DNA from: Microbacteriaceae bacterium | GTDB taxonomy: Bacteria > Actinomycetota > Actinomycetes > Actinomycetales > Microbacteriaceae | Assembly: GCA_024639935.1 (NCBI GenBank) | Contig: JAHEFZ010000008.1 | Location: 1 to 64,000 of the forward strand | DNA: 64,000 nucleotides | Direction of reading: 5' to 3' | Part shown: piece by piece, positions 35,049 to 43,496 of the stretch | Numbering within the stretch: position 1 is the first letter of the stretch | Layout: each line of letters starts with the position of its first letter | Position numbers and translations under genes: made by a program | Notes under the pieces: model-generated | Told to the model about the DNA's origin: nothing | Database searches by the model: none | The model's input: the letters and a program-made list of their open reading frames with translations, nothing else

Positions 35049-35921
35049 CTATTCGCCCAGCAGAGAACGAAGATAGGTGACGCTCGCGCGTGCGTCGATG
35101 ATGGGACCCTCGCCGGCTGCGGGCTCAGCGGTAACAACAAAGTCCTGCTCGAGCACGTACCAGCCGGTGAAACCCGCAGCCTCGAGAGAGCGCACAATTT
35201 CCGCAACATCTACGTCACCCTGACCAAGCGGAACATACATCCCGGCGGCGACTCCCTCGTAATAGGTCCATTCGCCGGATTTCACCTTGTTGGCCAAGGC
35301 AAGGCTGACATCTTTTGCGTGCACGTGTTTGACTCGATTGGCGTGATCGCGCGCAAAGGTGACGGGGTCGGCTCCGCCGATGAGCATATGACCCGTATCC
35401 AGGCAGAAACCTATTGATGTTCCGGCTAGAACCCGCGCGACGTCCTCTGCCGATTCGATGATCGTACCCATGTGGGGGTGAAGGACCGCGAGAATGCCGT
35501 ATTCGGCGGCGAGTGCCTCTAGTTCAGTGAGGTTGGTGAACAACGTCTGCCACTGAGCATCACTGAGGACGGGTCGACTGTCGTAACCTTCACTTCCGCT
35601 ACTCGCGGCGAAAACCATCACCTCGGCGCCAGCAGCTTCGAACACCTCGAGTTCAGCGAGGATTTCGGGTTTCGGGTCGTGAGTTTCGTCGTGAAGAAGG
35701 ACGGGCACGAATCCACCCACGGCGGAAAGTCCATGTTCGCGAAGTGTTGCAACCCTAGCCTTGGCTTCGATGGGCAGGAATCCCAGTGGGCCGAATTCAC
35801 AGGCGCTGTATCCGAGTTGGGTCATCTCACTGAGGACTCGATCTTGACTCATTTGGTGGCCCCAGCCGGACACTTCTATGACACCCCACGAAATTGGTGC
35901 CCCAGCAATCTTTGCGCTCAT
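35049..35921 (-). CDS. iolE: Inosose dehydratase-like TIM-barrel protein
   Basis: 290 residues of the sugar phosphate isomerase/epimerase superfamily. AGAPISWGVIEVSGWGHQM and LGYSACEFGPLGFLP match IolE (2-keto-myo-inositol dehydratase). LHPHMGTIIES, GFCLDTGHMLIGGADP and VKHVHAKDV hold the metal ligands. It stands alone, convergent with iolG and divergent from the second ABC system. IolE is the best call; IolH- or IolI-type isomerases are related alternatives. Confidence 0.8.
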   Translation of the reverse strand: MSAKIAGAPISWGVIEVSGWGHQMSQDRVLSEMTQLGYSACEFGPLGFLPIEAKARVATLREHGLSAVGGFVPVLLHDETHDPKPEILAELEVFEAAGAEVMVFAASSGSEGYDSRPVLSDAQWQTLFTNLTELEALAAEYGILAVLHPHMGTIIESAEDVARVLAGTSIGFCLDTGHMLIGGADPVTFARDHANRVKHVHAKDVSLALANKVKSGEWTYYEGVAAGMYVPLGQGDVDVAEIVRSLEAAGFTGWYVLEQDFVVTAEPAAGEGPIIDARASVTYLRSLLGE

Positions 35922-36100
35922 GACGGGTGTCTTCCTTTCAGTGATTCGACCACGACGTCGAAACCTGCGAACTGAAATCGATTCCGAAAAATTGCCGAAT
36001 TAAATGATACAACTGTCGTTTGATATGACATAGTTAACCTTGTCGTGTATCGCCCTAGGTGCACGAAGGACAATTAAAAACTCAAGGAAGAGAGGCTTCA
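35922..36100. promoter_or_regulatory. Divergent promoter region, IolE-like gene / second ABC system
   Basis: This gap holds a minus-strand TATCAT hexamer (36003-36008) and a plus-strand TAACCT (36035-36040) that could be -10 elements. TGATATGACA (36021-36030) differs from the KGWCHTRACA motif at one base. TGTC and GACA arms at 36014-36017 and 36027-36030 give a loose inverted repeat. It is a weaker operator candidate than the other four sites. Confidence 0.35.
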
Positions 36101-37075
36101 ATGTCCTGGAAGAAATTTGCGGTAATCGCCGCAGTATCATCGCTCGCTCTCGCGGGCTGTGCAGCGACCGGTGGCGACACCGCTCCCGCTGCCGGTGGTG
36201 ACAACGCTGACATCAAGATCTGTGTCTACACGCACGGTGACGGTGGCACGTTCTGGTCAGTCGCTCAGAAGGGTGCCGAAGCTGCAGCTGCAGACCTCGG
36301 TGTCACTCTTGACTACCAAGGTTCGACGAACGACTCGGCAAAGCAGGCTTCGACTATTGAAGCTGGCATTTCGGGTGGTTGCTCGGGTATCGCCGCTTCG
36401 GCTCCCGATGCTGATGCCATCAAGGACGCAATGCTCGCCGCACACGACGCTGGCATCCCCACCGTCACGATGAACTCCGGTTCGTCGGTGTTCCGCGACC
36501 TCGGTGCATTCACGCACGTTGGTCAGGACGAAATCGTTGCTGGACGTGAAGCTGGCCTTCGCTTCAACGACCTCGGTGCAACCAAGATTCTCTGCCCCAT
36601 CCAGGAAGCAGCGAACTCTGGTTTGACCGACCGTTGTGCAGGAGCTCGTGAGACCTTTGCCGGTGAAGTTATTGACTTCAACATCGACGGTGGACTCGCT
36701 GATCTCGCTGGTTCGGCTACCAAGATCCAGGCTGCACTCGAGGCCGACCCGGCCATCGATGGCATCTTCGCGCTCAACGCAGACATCGCAACCGGTGCAG
36801 CACTTGTTGCTTCGGAAGCCACTGGTCGCAACGCGATCATCGGAACCGTCGACATGTCGGCTGATGCACTCACCGCTATCAAGGACGGAAAGATGGCCTT
36901 CGCCGTAGACCAGCAGCAGTACGCGCAGGGCTACATGTCGGTCGTTCTCTTGTTCCTCAACATCACCAACGCTCACGAGCTTGGCGGTGGACTCCCCATC
37001 TACACCGGCCCCGGTTTCGTTACCGCGGACAACGTAGACAAGGTCATGGAACTGGTTGCGGCAGGTACGCGCTAG
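36101..37075 (+). CDS. Inositol-type ABC transporter substrate-binding lipoprotein
   Basis: 324 residues from ATG 36101 (GAGG upstream). The lipoprotein signal ends in ALAGCAA (Cys20). A type I binding fold follows, with IKICVYTHGDGGTFWSVA, PTVTMNSGSSVFRD, VDQQQYAQGYMSV and the ending GLPIYTGPGFVTADN. Codon use looks strongly optimised (repeated GCA, GGT, CTC, AAG), suggesting high expression. A stable hairpin separates it from the permease gene. The GntR regulator at the end of the cluster and iolG nearby point to inositol as substrate. Confidence 0.92.
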   Translation: MSWKKFAVIAAVSSLALAGCAATGGDTAPAAGGDNADIKICVYTHGDGGTFWSVAQKGAEAAAADLGVTLDYQGSTNDSAKQASTIEAGISGGCSGIAASAPDADAIKDAMLAAHDAGIPTVTMNSGSSVFRDLGAFTHVGQDEIVAGREAGLRFNDLGATKILCPIQEAANSGLTDRCAGARETFAGEVIDFNIDGGLADLAGSATKIQAALEADPAIDGIFALNADIATGAALVASEATGRNAIIGTVDMSADALTAIKDGKMAFAVDQQQYAQGYMSVVLLFLNITNAHELGGGLPIYTGPGFVTADNVDKVMELVAAGTR

Positions 37076-37096
37076 TCTCTAGCAACACAAAAGCGG

Positions 37097-37128
37097 GCGG
37101 CTGGCGCAGGGAAACCGGCGCCAGCCGC
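37097..37128 (+). terminator. Intercistronic hairpin after the substrate-binding gene
   Basis: GCGGCTGGCGC (37097-37107) pairs perfectly with GCGCCAGCCGC (37118-37128) around a ten-base loop, followed by TCTCCTTTATT. Such hairpins between binding-protein and permease genes often attenuate downstream expression or protect the upstream mRNA. Confidence 0.7.
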
Positions 37129-37174
37129 TCTCCTTTATTACGAGAACTACTGAACGAGAAAGGTGGAGTCAACG

Positions 37175-38215
37175 ATGACCGCCATCAAAATAGATGAGCG
37201 CGTGCAACGCGTGTCACTCATTACCAAGGCACTTCGCCGCCCCGAACTGGGCGCACTCATCGGAGCGCTCGTCATTTTTACCGTCTTCGCCGTCGTTGAC
37301 ACGACAGGTCAGTTCGCACAACTTCAAGGTGCGGCGGGTTGGACCAAGTTCGCCGCCCCAATTGGAATTGTCTCTATTTTTGTTGCTCTTCTCATGATCG
37401 CCGGAGAATTTGACCTCTCGTCCGGTGTGATGGTCGGGTCTGCAGGTCTTCTCCTGGGGAACCTCATCAGCGAGGCTCACATGGGAGTCTGGCCAGCGAT
37501 CCTGACGACGCTCGTCTTTGCCGCCCTAGTGGGCCTGGCAAACGGGTTTCTTGTAATCAGAACAGGGCTGCCATCATTTATCGTGACGCTCGCGACATTC
37601 TTCGTCCTCAAGGGCGTGAACCTCGCCGTCACGAAACTCATCACGGGTACTGTTCGCGTCGATGGTGTGGACACCGGCGAGGGTTTCGATAGCGCCCGCA
37701 GTTGGTTTGCAACGAAAATTGAGTTCGGCGGAGCGTCGTTTCAGGTATCGGTAATTTGGTGGATCGGGTTCACCATTTTTGCTACGTGGCTTTTGACACG
37801 AACGACCTTCGGAAACTGGATTTTCGCCTCGGGTGGTGACGCCAATGCGGCACGCAACGCGGGTGTCCCCGTTGCTCGAACCAAAATCACACTCTTCGTC
37901 CTGACATCGGTCGCGGCCGCCCTCGTCGGCTGCATGACACTTTTGGAACTACGCGGTATGCAGGCTGGACAGGGAATCGGACAGGAGTTCTACTACATCA
38001 TCGCCGCCGCGGTAGGTGGCACCTTGCTCACCGGTGGTGCTGGTTCAGCAATCGGTGCATCCATTGGCGCCACAATCATGGGTTTCGCTGCCATCGGCAT
38101 CCCCTACGCTCTGTGGGACCAAGACTGGGTTTCCACCTTCCTCGGAGTCATCCTTTTCCTCGCAGTTTTGGTTAACACCTGGCTTTCGAAGCAGGCGAAG
38201 GGAGCACGAAAATGA
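37175..38215 (+). CDS. Inositol-type ABC transporter permease
   Basis: 346 residues from ATG 37175, with AAAGGTGGAG upstream. BPD_transp_2 family, about eight to ten helices: [39 protein letters not shown], and [19 protein letters not shown]. Paralogous to the permease at 29656. It overlaps the ATPase gene by four bases (ATGA). Works with the flanking lipoprotein and ATPase as an importer. Confidence 0.91.
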   Translation: MTAIKIDERVQRVSLITKALRRPELGALIGALVIFTVFAVVDTTGQFAQLQGAAGWTKFAAPIGIVSIFVALLMIAGEFDLSSGVMVGSAGLLLGNLISEAHMGVWPAILTTLVFAALVGLANGFLVIRTGLPSFIVTLATFFVLKGVNLAVTKLITGTVRVDGVDTGEGFDSARSWFATKIEFGGASFQVSVIWWIGFTIFATWLLTRTTFGNWIFASGGDANAARNAGVPVARTKITLFVLTSVAAALVGCMTLLELRGMQAGQGIGQEFYYIIAAAVGGTLLTGGAGSAIGASIGATIMGFAAIGIPYALWDQDWVSTFLGVILFLAVLVNTWLSKQAKGARK

Positions 38216-39012
38216 ACGCCAAAAAGTCTGCTGATCCAATCCTCGAACTCAAGGGTGTTGGCAAATCATTCGGAAACGTCGTTGCCCTTCGTGATGTCGA
38301 CATTGCGGTGTATCCGGGGCAGGTGACCTGTGTTCTCGGTGACAACGGTGCCGGAAAATCCACTCTGATCAAGATTCTGTCGGGAGTGCACAAGGCAAGC
38401 GAGGGCGAATTCCTCATCTCCGGGCAAAAGACAGAGTTCAATTCACCGCGTGATGCGATGTCGAAGGGAATCGCGACGGTTTTCCAAGACCTGGCGACGG
38501 TTCCACTAATGTCCGTCTGGCGAAATTTCTTTCTCGGGAACGAACCAAAGAAGTGGTGGAAGCCGCTCGGGATTTTACACACGAAGTTCGCAAAGGAAAC
38601 GGCCAAGACCGAACTCATGAACATGGGAATCGATCTTCGCGACACGAACCAGGCAATCGGGACCCTTTCGGGCGGTGAGCGCCAGGCCGTTGCGATCGCC
38701 CGAGCGGTGTACTTCGGTGCGAACGTGCTGATCCTCGACGAACCGACTAGCGCACTCGGTGTTCGTCAGTCGGGAATCGTGCTCAAGTACATACTCGCCG
38801 CCCGTGAACGCGGTGTCGCGGTGATTTTCATCACCCACAACCCACACCACGCGTTCCTCGTTGGCGACCATTTCTACCTGCTCAACCGCGGTCGCATGAA
38901 CGCATCGTTCGTGCGCGAGAAAGTGCAGTTGGACGAGTTGATTCAGGCCATGGCTGGTGGAGCTGAACTCGACACGCTGACTCACGAAATCAGCGTTATC
39001 CGTCAGGACTAG
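38212..39012 (+). CDS. Inositol-type ABC transporter ATP-binding protein
   Basis: 266 residues, one ABC domain. Walker A is [13 protein letters not shown], the signature [16 protein letters not shown], Walker [12 protein letters not shown], and the switch histidine is in [11 protein letters not shown]. Nearly the same architecture as the ATPase at 28859, so one system is a duplication of the other or both have a common origin. Last gene of the operon, before a strong bidirectional hairpin. Confidence 0.93.
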   Translation: MNAKKSADPILELKGVGKSFGNVVALRDVDIAVYPGQVTCVLGDNGAGKSTLIKILSGVHKASEGEFLISGQKTEFNSPRDAMSKGIATVFQDLATVPLMSVWRNFFLGNEPKKWWKPLGILHTKFAKETAKTELMNMGIDLRDTNQAIGTLSGGERQAVAIARAVYFGANVLILDEPTSALGVRQSGIVLKYILAARERGVAVIFITHNPHHAFLVGDHFYLLNRGRMNASFVREKVQLDELIQAMAGGAELDTLTHEISVIRQD

Positions 39013-39020
39013 GTTGGACC

Positions 39021-39059
39021 ACAACACAGCGGCGCGGGGAAACCCCGCCGCTGTGTTGT
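39021..39059. terminator. Strong bidirectional hairpin terminator
   Basis: ACAACACAGCGG (39021-39032) pairs with CCGCTGTGTTGT (39048-39059). An inner CGGGG-AAA-CCCCG stem is separated by a two-base bulge. It lies between the convergent ABC ATPase and GntR genes and can serve both. Confidence 0.8.
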
Positions 39060-39067
39060 CGTGAGTG

Positions 39068-39820
39068 CTATTTCTCGACGAGGGTGACTTCGAACGAATA
39101 CAAGTCGGGCCGGTAGTAGTGGGATCCGTATTCGATGCCCACCCCGGAATTGTCAAAGGCCGCGCGCTCCATCGTCAGTAACGCTGTGCCGCGGTCGATG
39201 TCGAGGTGACCCGCTTCCATCGCGTTGGCGGTACGTGCGCCGATTTTTTGTTTCGCGACCCGAATCGTGACCCCACGACCTCGAAGGATTTCGTAAAGTC
39301 CACGGACGGAAAGTTCGCTTTCAGAGATGTCGAGGAAATGCTCGGGTAGCCAGTTCTCGAGCACCGCGACGGGCACGCCGTTGGCGATACGAAGTCGGCG
39401 GATGTGCAATACCGGTGAACCGAGCGGAACCCCGAGACGGTCCGCCACTGTGTCGTTTGCCATGTCTGACGAGTACGACAGCAGTTGTGTGGCTGGTCTT
39501 TGCTCACCCTTTGTGAGGTCGTCAAACAACGAGGTCAACTCGACGCCGCGGGTGACGCGGCCATGAACGACTTGGGTGCCGACGCCCCGACGGCGGACCA
39601 ATAATCCTTTGTCGACGAGGTCGTGGATGGCACGCCGGATCGTCGGTCGGCTGAGCTTGAGGCGTTCGCCGAGGGCGACTTCGTTTTCGAGTCGAGCACC
39701 TGCGGGGATGACGCCATCCAAGATTGCCTTTTCTATCCGTTGTTCCACCTGGAAGTACAGCGGGATAGGGCCGGAACGGTCGAGGTCGGTGAAAAGGTTT
39801 GACATGATGTGCTCGTTCAT
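39068..39820 (-). CDS. GntR family regulator with UTRA domain (HutC type), candidate IolR
   Basis: 250 residues from ATG 39820, with AGGAAGG upstream; longer starts lack ribosome sites. The winged helix-turn-helix (about 8-75) includes PLYFQVEQRIEKAIL, RLKLSRPTIRRAIHDLVDKG and LLVRRRGVGTQV. A UTRA ligand-binding domain follows (about 95-245). Its own -10 lies in a TTGT-N4-ACAA palindrome of the same geometry as the operators before iolC, iolG and the 10.1 kb gene. I therefore infer that it is the inositol-responsive repressor of this regulon. IolR of Corynebacterium is also GntR-type. Confidence 0.88.
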   Translation of the reverse strand: MNEHIMSNLFTDLDRSGPIPLYFQVEQRIEKAILDGVIPAGARLENEVALGERLKLSRPTIRRAIHDLVDKGLLVRRRGVGTQVVHGRVTRGVELTSLFDDLTKGEQRPATQLLSYSSDMANDTVADRLGVPLGSPVLHIRRLRIANGVPVAVLENWLPEHFLDISESELSVRGLYEILRGRGVTIRVAKQKIGARTANAMEAGHLDIDRGTALLTMERAAFDNSGVGIEYGSHYYRPDLYSFEVTLVEK

Positions 39821-39862
39821 GTGACACCTTCCTGTGAGCGAACAAAAGCGCCGTGCTGTCAT

Positions 39863-39876
39863 ATTGTACGAACAAT
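39863..39876 (-). promoter_or_regulatory. Candidate autoregulatory operator of the GntR gene
   Basis: ATTGT-ACGA-ACAAT has perfect five-base arms. On the minus strand TACAAT (39868 to 39863) is a good -10 for the GntR gene (start near 39856), so binding would block its own transcription. The geometry TTGT-N4-ACAA equals that of the other operators, but the centre is ACGA/TCGT instead of CCTA. Confidence 0.55.
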
Positions 39877-39901
39877 TAGACAAACCTCGCACAGGTAACG
39901 C

Positions 39902-39907
39902 TACGCT
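39902..39907 (+). promoter_or_regulatory. -10 element TACGCT, leaderless start of EamA gene
   Basis: TACGCT ends six bases before ATG 39914, favouring that ATG over the GTG at 39911. Confidence 0.5.
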
Positions 39908-39913
39908 GGCGTG

Positions 39914-40798
39914 ATGCGAGCTGCCCGGTTGTACACGCCTGCTGTGCTCGCAATGGCCTTTTGGGCGACCAATTTTGCCTTCTCCCCGCTGGTTTTAGAG
40001 TCGATTGGGCCAATTCAGTTGACGGGAGTGCGGTGGTTGATCGCGCTCATCGCTCTCGTCCCGCTCGCATTGATTATGGAGAATACGACGCGGGCGATCA
40101 TTGCCGCCGAGTGGAAGACGCACGTCGTTCAGGCGCTGCTCGGCTATGTCGGGTACACCCTGCTTCTGTATTTTGCACTTGCGATGACCTCGCCCGTTAC
40201 CGCCGCAGTTCTGGTGTCACTAAACCCCGCCACGATCGCCATTGCGGCTCGGTTTGTTCGTCACGAAAATTTGGCGAACCGAACGGTAGTTGGAATTGCC
40301 ATCTCGTTTTTTGGTGCCGTCGTCGTTGTGCTCGGTTCAGGAGTAGCCGGGGAGTTCACGGTTTCCTACGGAGACCTCCTGTTGCTCATCGCCACCGTTT
40401 TGTGGACCGCCTATTCGATGGTCTCACCCCAGCTGAAAACGCCACCCATCACGGCGACGGCTGTACAAGCGGGAATTTCGGGGATCCTGATGGTTCCCGT
40501 GATGGCCATCGACATTGGTCTCGGGAACGAGTCCTGGGCGAATCTCGACGGAGTCGATTGGCTCGGAATTGTGTGGATTGGACTTATCCCCTCGGCCGGG
40601 GCGTATTTCCTCTGGAACATCTCATCCGGTCTCATTGGACCAACACGGACGGGGGCGTTCCTGAATCTGATTCCGGTCTTTACCGCCCTTCTCGTCTTAC
40701 TTTTCGGGGGTTCGGTGTCACCGGCACAGCTCATGGGCGGCGCTCTTGTCTTGCTCGGCGTGACCTACGCCAATCGATCAACGCGAACCGTCCGCTGA
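39914..40798 (+). CDS. EamA/DMT family transporter
   Basis: 294 residues with ten predicted helices in two EamA repeats. The first repeat starts LYTPAVLAMAFWATNFAFSP and includes LGYVGYTLLLYFALAMTSPVTAA; the second includes TVLWTAYSMVSPQLK and SAGAYFLWNISSGLIGPTRT. These are drug/metabolite-superfamily exporters of amino acids or metabolites; the substrate is unknown. It lies between the inositol regulator and ychF and does not share their promoters. Confidence 0.88.
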   Translation: MRAARLYTPAVLAMAFWATNFAFSPLVLESIGPIQLTGVRWLIALIALVPLALIMENTTRAIIAAEWKTHVVQALLGYVGYTLLLYFALAMTSPVTAAVLVSLNPATIAIAARFVRHENLANRTVVGIAISFFGAVVVVLGSGVAGEFTVSYGDLLLLIATVLWTAYSMVSPQLKTPPITATAVQAGISGILMVPVMAIDIGLGNESWANLDGVDWLGIVWIGLIPSAGAYFLWNISSGLIGPTRTGAFLNLIPVFTALLVLLFGGSVSPAQLMGGALVLLGVTYANRSTRTVR

Positions 40799-40806
40799 GC
40801 CTCGCT

Positions 40807-40812
40807 TAGACT
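40807..40812 (+). promoter_or_regulatory. -10 element TAGACT, leaderless start of ychF
   Basis: TAGACT ends exactly six bases before ATG 40819. No Shine-Dalgarno sequence fits the gap. Confidence 0.55.
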
Positions 40813-40818
40813 TGCCCA

Positions 40819-41892
40819 ATGGCTCTTTCCATCGGCATCGTCGGACTCCCCAATGTGGGGAAATCGACTCTGTTCAATGCGCTCACGCGTAATAACGTAC
40901 TCGCGGCGAACTATCCGTTCGCCACGATCGAACCGAACGTCGGAATCGTCAACCTGCCTGACCCGCGTCTCGATGTCCTCGCAGCGATTTTCGGAAGCGA
41001 ACGGATCCTACCCGCACCGGTGTCGTTCGTCGACATCGCCGGAATTGTCAAGGGCGCTTCGGAGGGCGAAGGGCTGGGCAACCAGTTTCTCGCTAATATT
41101 CGCGAATCGGACGCAATAGCCCAGGTGGTGCGCGGTTTCGCCGACAACGATGTCGTTCACGTTGCGGGCAAGGTTGATCCCAAGGACGACCTTGAAACCA
41201 TCAATACTGAATTAATCCTTGCCGACCTCCAAACGCTCGAGAAAGCGATTCCGCGATTTGAAAAAGAGGTCAAGGGCAAGAAAATGGAGCCCGATGTCCT
41301 CACGGCTGCCCTCGAGGCGCAGAAGATTCTTGACAGCGGGCTGACTCTGGCGCACGCCAAGTTCGATGCCAGTCCGATTCGGGAACTCGGGTTACTCACC
41401 GCCAAGCCGATTCTGTACATCTTTAATGTCGACGAGGCAGTGCTGTCGAACGACGAAAAGAAGTCGGAACTTGCCGAACTCGTGGCTCCGGCGAAGGCTG
41501 TGTTCCTCGATGCCAAGGTCGAAAGCGAACTCATTGATCTTGACCCAGAGGACGCCCGGGAATTGCTTGCCTCGATGGGACAGACCGAGAGTGGGCTGGA
41601 CCAACTCGCGCGCATCGGTTTCGACACGCTGGGCTTACAAACGTATTTGACCGCGGGACCGAAAGAGGCGCGCGCCTGGACCATCGGTAAGGGGTGGAAA
41701 GCGCCGCAAGCGGCTGGAGTCATCCACACAGATTTTGAAAAGGGATTCATCAAGGCTGAGGTGGTGGGATACGCGGATCTTGTCGAATGCGGATCTGTTG
41801 CGGACGCTCGGGCAAAGGGCAAGGCTCGGATTGAAGGCAAAGACTATGTCATGCACGACGGCGACGTCGTCGAGTTCCGATTCAATGTCTGA
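40819..41892 (+). CDS. ychF: Redox-regulated ATPase YchF (OLA1 family)
   Basis: 357 residues. The G1 motif is GLPNVGKSTLFNALT (8-22) and G3 is DIAGIVKGASEGEGLGNQFL. The TGS-like C-terminal domain ends in KDYVMHDGDVVEFRFNV. YchF binds ATP rather than GTP and acts in ribosome-linked stress responses. Equivalent to Rv1112; in M. tuberculosis it lies close to lytB2 (ispH), as I recall, whereas here 23 kb separate them. Its stop overlaps the start of the next gene by eight bases. Confidence 0.96.
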   Translation: MALSIGIVGLPNVGKSTLFNALTRNNVLAANYPFATIEPNVGIVNLPDPRLDVLAAIFGSERILPAPVSFVDIAGIVKGASEGEGLGNQFLANIRESDAIAQVVRGFADNDVVHVAGKVDPKDDLETINTELILADLQTLEKAIPRFEKEVKGKKMEPDVLTAALEAQKILDSGLTLAHAKFDASPIRELGLLTAKPILYIFNVDEAVLSNDEKKSELAELVAPAKAVFLDAKVESELIDLDPEDARELLASMGQTESGLDQLARIGFDTLGLQTYLTAGPKEARAWTIGKGWKAPQAAGVIHTDFEKGFIKAEVVGYADLVECGSVADARAKGKARIEGKDYVMHDGDVVEFRFNV

Positions 41893-42349
41893 ATACTTGT
41901 ATTCCGTTGAACGTGAATTCGACGCGACCGTCGATGAAGTGTGGCAGGCGTGGACGGACGCAAACGCCCTAGAGCAGTGGTACTCGCCGACCGCGCTGAG
42001 CGTCGTCCGCGGTTCAGTCGTCTCCGAGCCAAAGGTCGGAGGATGGTGGACGGTTGGCGTCGATGTTCCCGATAACGGATTTGTCGCATATTTCTATGGA
42101 ACGTACACCGAGGTTGTGCCTCAATCACGGTTGACACACACGATGAACTACACGCAAGACGCCGCCGAGTTCGCGGCGCGCATCGAAACGCCCGACCACC
42201 ACGTCATCGAGATCGACATCGAATCGCGCGGCAATACAACCTGGGCGCGATTTACCCAATTCGGTGAATTGCCCGAAGGCCAGGCCGAAATGGCGCAGGC
42301 GGGTATGGAATCGTATTTCGACAATCTTGAGATGTATCTGACTCGATAG
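41885..42349 (+). CDS. SRPBCC/AHSA1 domain protein
   Basis: 154 residues from ATG 41885, overlapping the ychF stop. The START/Bet v1-like fold shows as LYSVEREFDATVDEVWQAWTDANALEQWYSP, FYGTYTEVVPQSRLTHTMNY and the C-terminal helix GMESYFDNLEMYL. AHSA1-like proteins bind hydrophobic ligands or act as Hsp90 activators in eukaryotes; bacterial roles are mostly unknown. Translationally coupled to ychF. Confidence 0.88.
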   Translation: MSEYLYSVEREFDATVDEVWQAWTDANALEQWYSPTALSVVRGSVVSEPKVGGWWTVGVDVPDNGFVAYFYGTYTEVVPQSRLTHTMNYTQDAAEFAARIETPDHHVIEIDIESRGNTTWARFTQFGELPEGQAEMAQAGMESYFDNLEMYLTR

Positions 42350-42366
42350 TCACGAGCCTTCCCCTC

Positions 42367-42372
42367 TAGGCT
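42367..42372 (+). promoter_or_regulatory. -10 element TAGGCT, leaderless start of DUF1761 gene
   Basis: TAGGCT ends six bases before ATG 42379. The alternative GTG at 42373 immediately abuts the hexamer and is therefore unlikely. Confidence 0.5.
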
Positions 42373-42378
42373 GTGCAC

Positions 42379-42822
42379 ATGGAAATCAACTGGCTTGCCG
42401 TCGTAATCGCATCTGTGTCAATGTTCTTCATCGGAGCGTTGTGGTTCATGCCCCAAACGTTCTACAACGTGTGGATGACGGCGCAGGGCCGAAAGATCCC
42501 GACCGAGCGCGTCGAGATGTCTGCCGGGTCGACCGCTCTGATGTTCGGTGGAACCTTTATCGCAACCCTCGTGCAGGCCGTCACTCTCGCAATCATCATC
42601 ACCCTCACTCACACCGTCGATCCCACCATTGGCGCGTTCGGAGGTGCGGCGGTTGGCGCACTCCTCGGTTTCGGAATCGGTGCCGCCGCGTCGTTCAGCC
42701 ACCGTCAATTCGGCCAGAGCAACCACAGGCAATTCGACGCGGTGTGGGTGTGGCTCATCGAAATTGGGCAGGACGTCGTGTCGTTGACTGTCGCCGGAGC
42801 CATCATCGGGGCCTGGGTCTAA
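42379..42822 (+). CDS. DUF1761 membrane protein
   Basis: 147 residues with four hydrophobic helices. The first contains NWLAVVIASVSMFFIGALWFMPQ, then TALMFGGTFIATLVQAVTLAI, GAFGGAAVGALLGFGIGAA and VVSLTVAGAIIGAWV. FGQSNHRQFDAVW matches the DUF1761 pattern. Function unknown. Its stop overlaps the start of the following lipoprotein gene by one base (TAATG). Confidence 0.85.
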   Translation: MEINWLAVVIASVSMFFIGALWFMPQTFYNVWMTAQGRKIPTERVEMSAGSTALMFGGTFIATLVQAVTLAIIITLTHTVDPTIGAFGGAAVGALLGFGIGAAASFSHRQFGQSNHRQFDAVWVWLIEIGQDVVSLTVAGAIIGAWV

Positions 42823-43463
42823 TGCCACGAATTGCGGGGACTGCCCTCGTGGTTGTCGGGCTTGCGCACGCGCTGTTGCTGGCTGGATGTGCGAGTTCGT
42901 CTCCGATGGGAACGCCCTCCATCTCTAGTGCGCCAAGCGCGTCGCCTGCGCCCACGAGCACCGAAGTGCCAGCGGATGTGAGGGCCGCGTTTCGTGACAT
43001 CGCTCACGCCAGTTGTGACAAAGCGAATTCCGAAGGTGTTGTCGAGACCTCGGAGAATGGAACTCAGAAGGCCATTCTGATTCCCAAGTCGGCTGCCTAC
43101 AAGGATTTCAGTGCCGTTTTTGTCGACGACACTGGGACTCCGACTCTGATCTGGGAGACCGATAGTTTCGCAGCCTGTTTCGCGTCCAACGGTTTCGCGC
43201 TGGCGGAAGAAGCGGGCCAAGAATTCGAGATTGAACTTACGTTCAACGAAGCGGATGGCACTTTTCACACGTCGCTGGACCAAGGTTCTGACCTGGCACC
43301 CTTCGTCTCCACCTATTCAGTGTCCAATGGGCTGATCGTGCGAGAAAGCATCTCCGCCGACTGGGGTGAAACCACCATCGACGTTACTTACGGGATGCCG
43401 TCTGACGATGACATTTCATTCTTGCGTCTAGCGGTCGATGAATTTCTTGCCGAAAACGGGTAG
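42822..43463 (+). CDS. Putative lipoprotein, hypothetical
   Basis: 213 residues from ATG 42822. A signal peptide ends in the lipobox LLAGCASS (Cys22), then a Ser/Pro-rich linker and a soluble domain with two further cysteines (HASCDKAN, AACFASNG). I do not recognise the domain. It is coupled to the DUF1761 gene, and a DUF1801 gene follows 33 bases later. Probably surface-anchored. Confidence 0.78.
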   Translation: MPRIAGTALVVVGLAHALLLAGCASSSPMGTPSISSAPSASPAPTSTEVPADVRAAFRDIAHASCDKANSEGVVETSENGTQKAILIPKSAAYKDFSAVFVDDTGTPTLIWETDSFAACFASNGFALAEEAGQEFEIELTFNEADGTFHTSLDQGSDLAPFVSTYSVSNGLIVRESISADWGETTIDVTYGMPSDDDISFLRLAVDEFLAENG

Positions 43464-43496
43464 TAAGGTTTCATATTTCAGAAGCGAAGGAACCCC

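Noticed and set aside
36021..36030. TGATATGACA as a further IolR-type operator before the second ABC system
   Set aside because: One mismatch to the recalled motif and no TTGT/ACAA arms; too weak to call a site without a matrix search, so only noted in the promoter-region entry.
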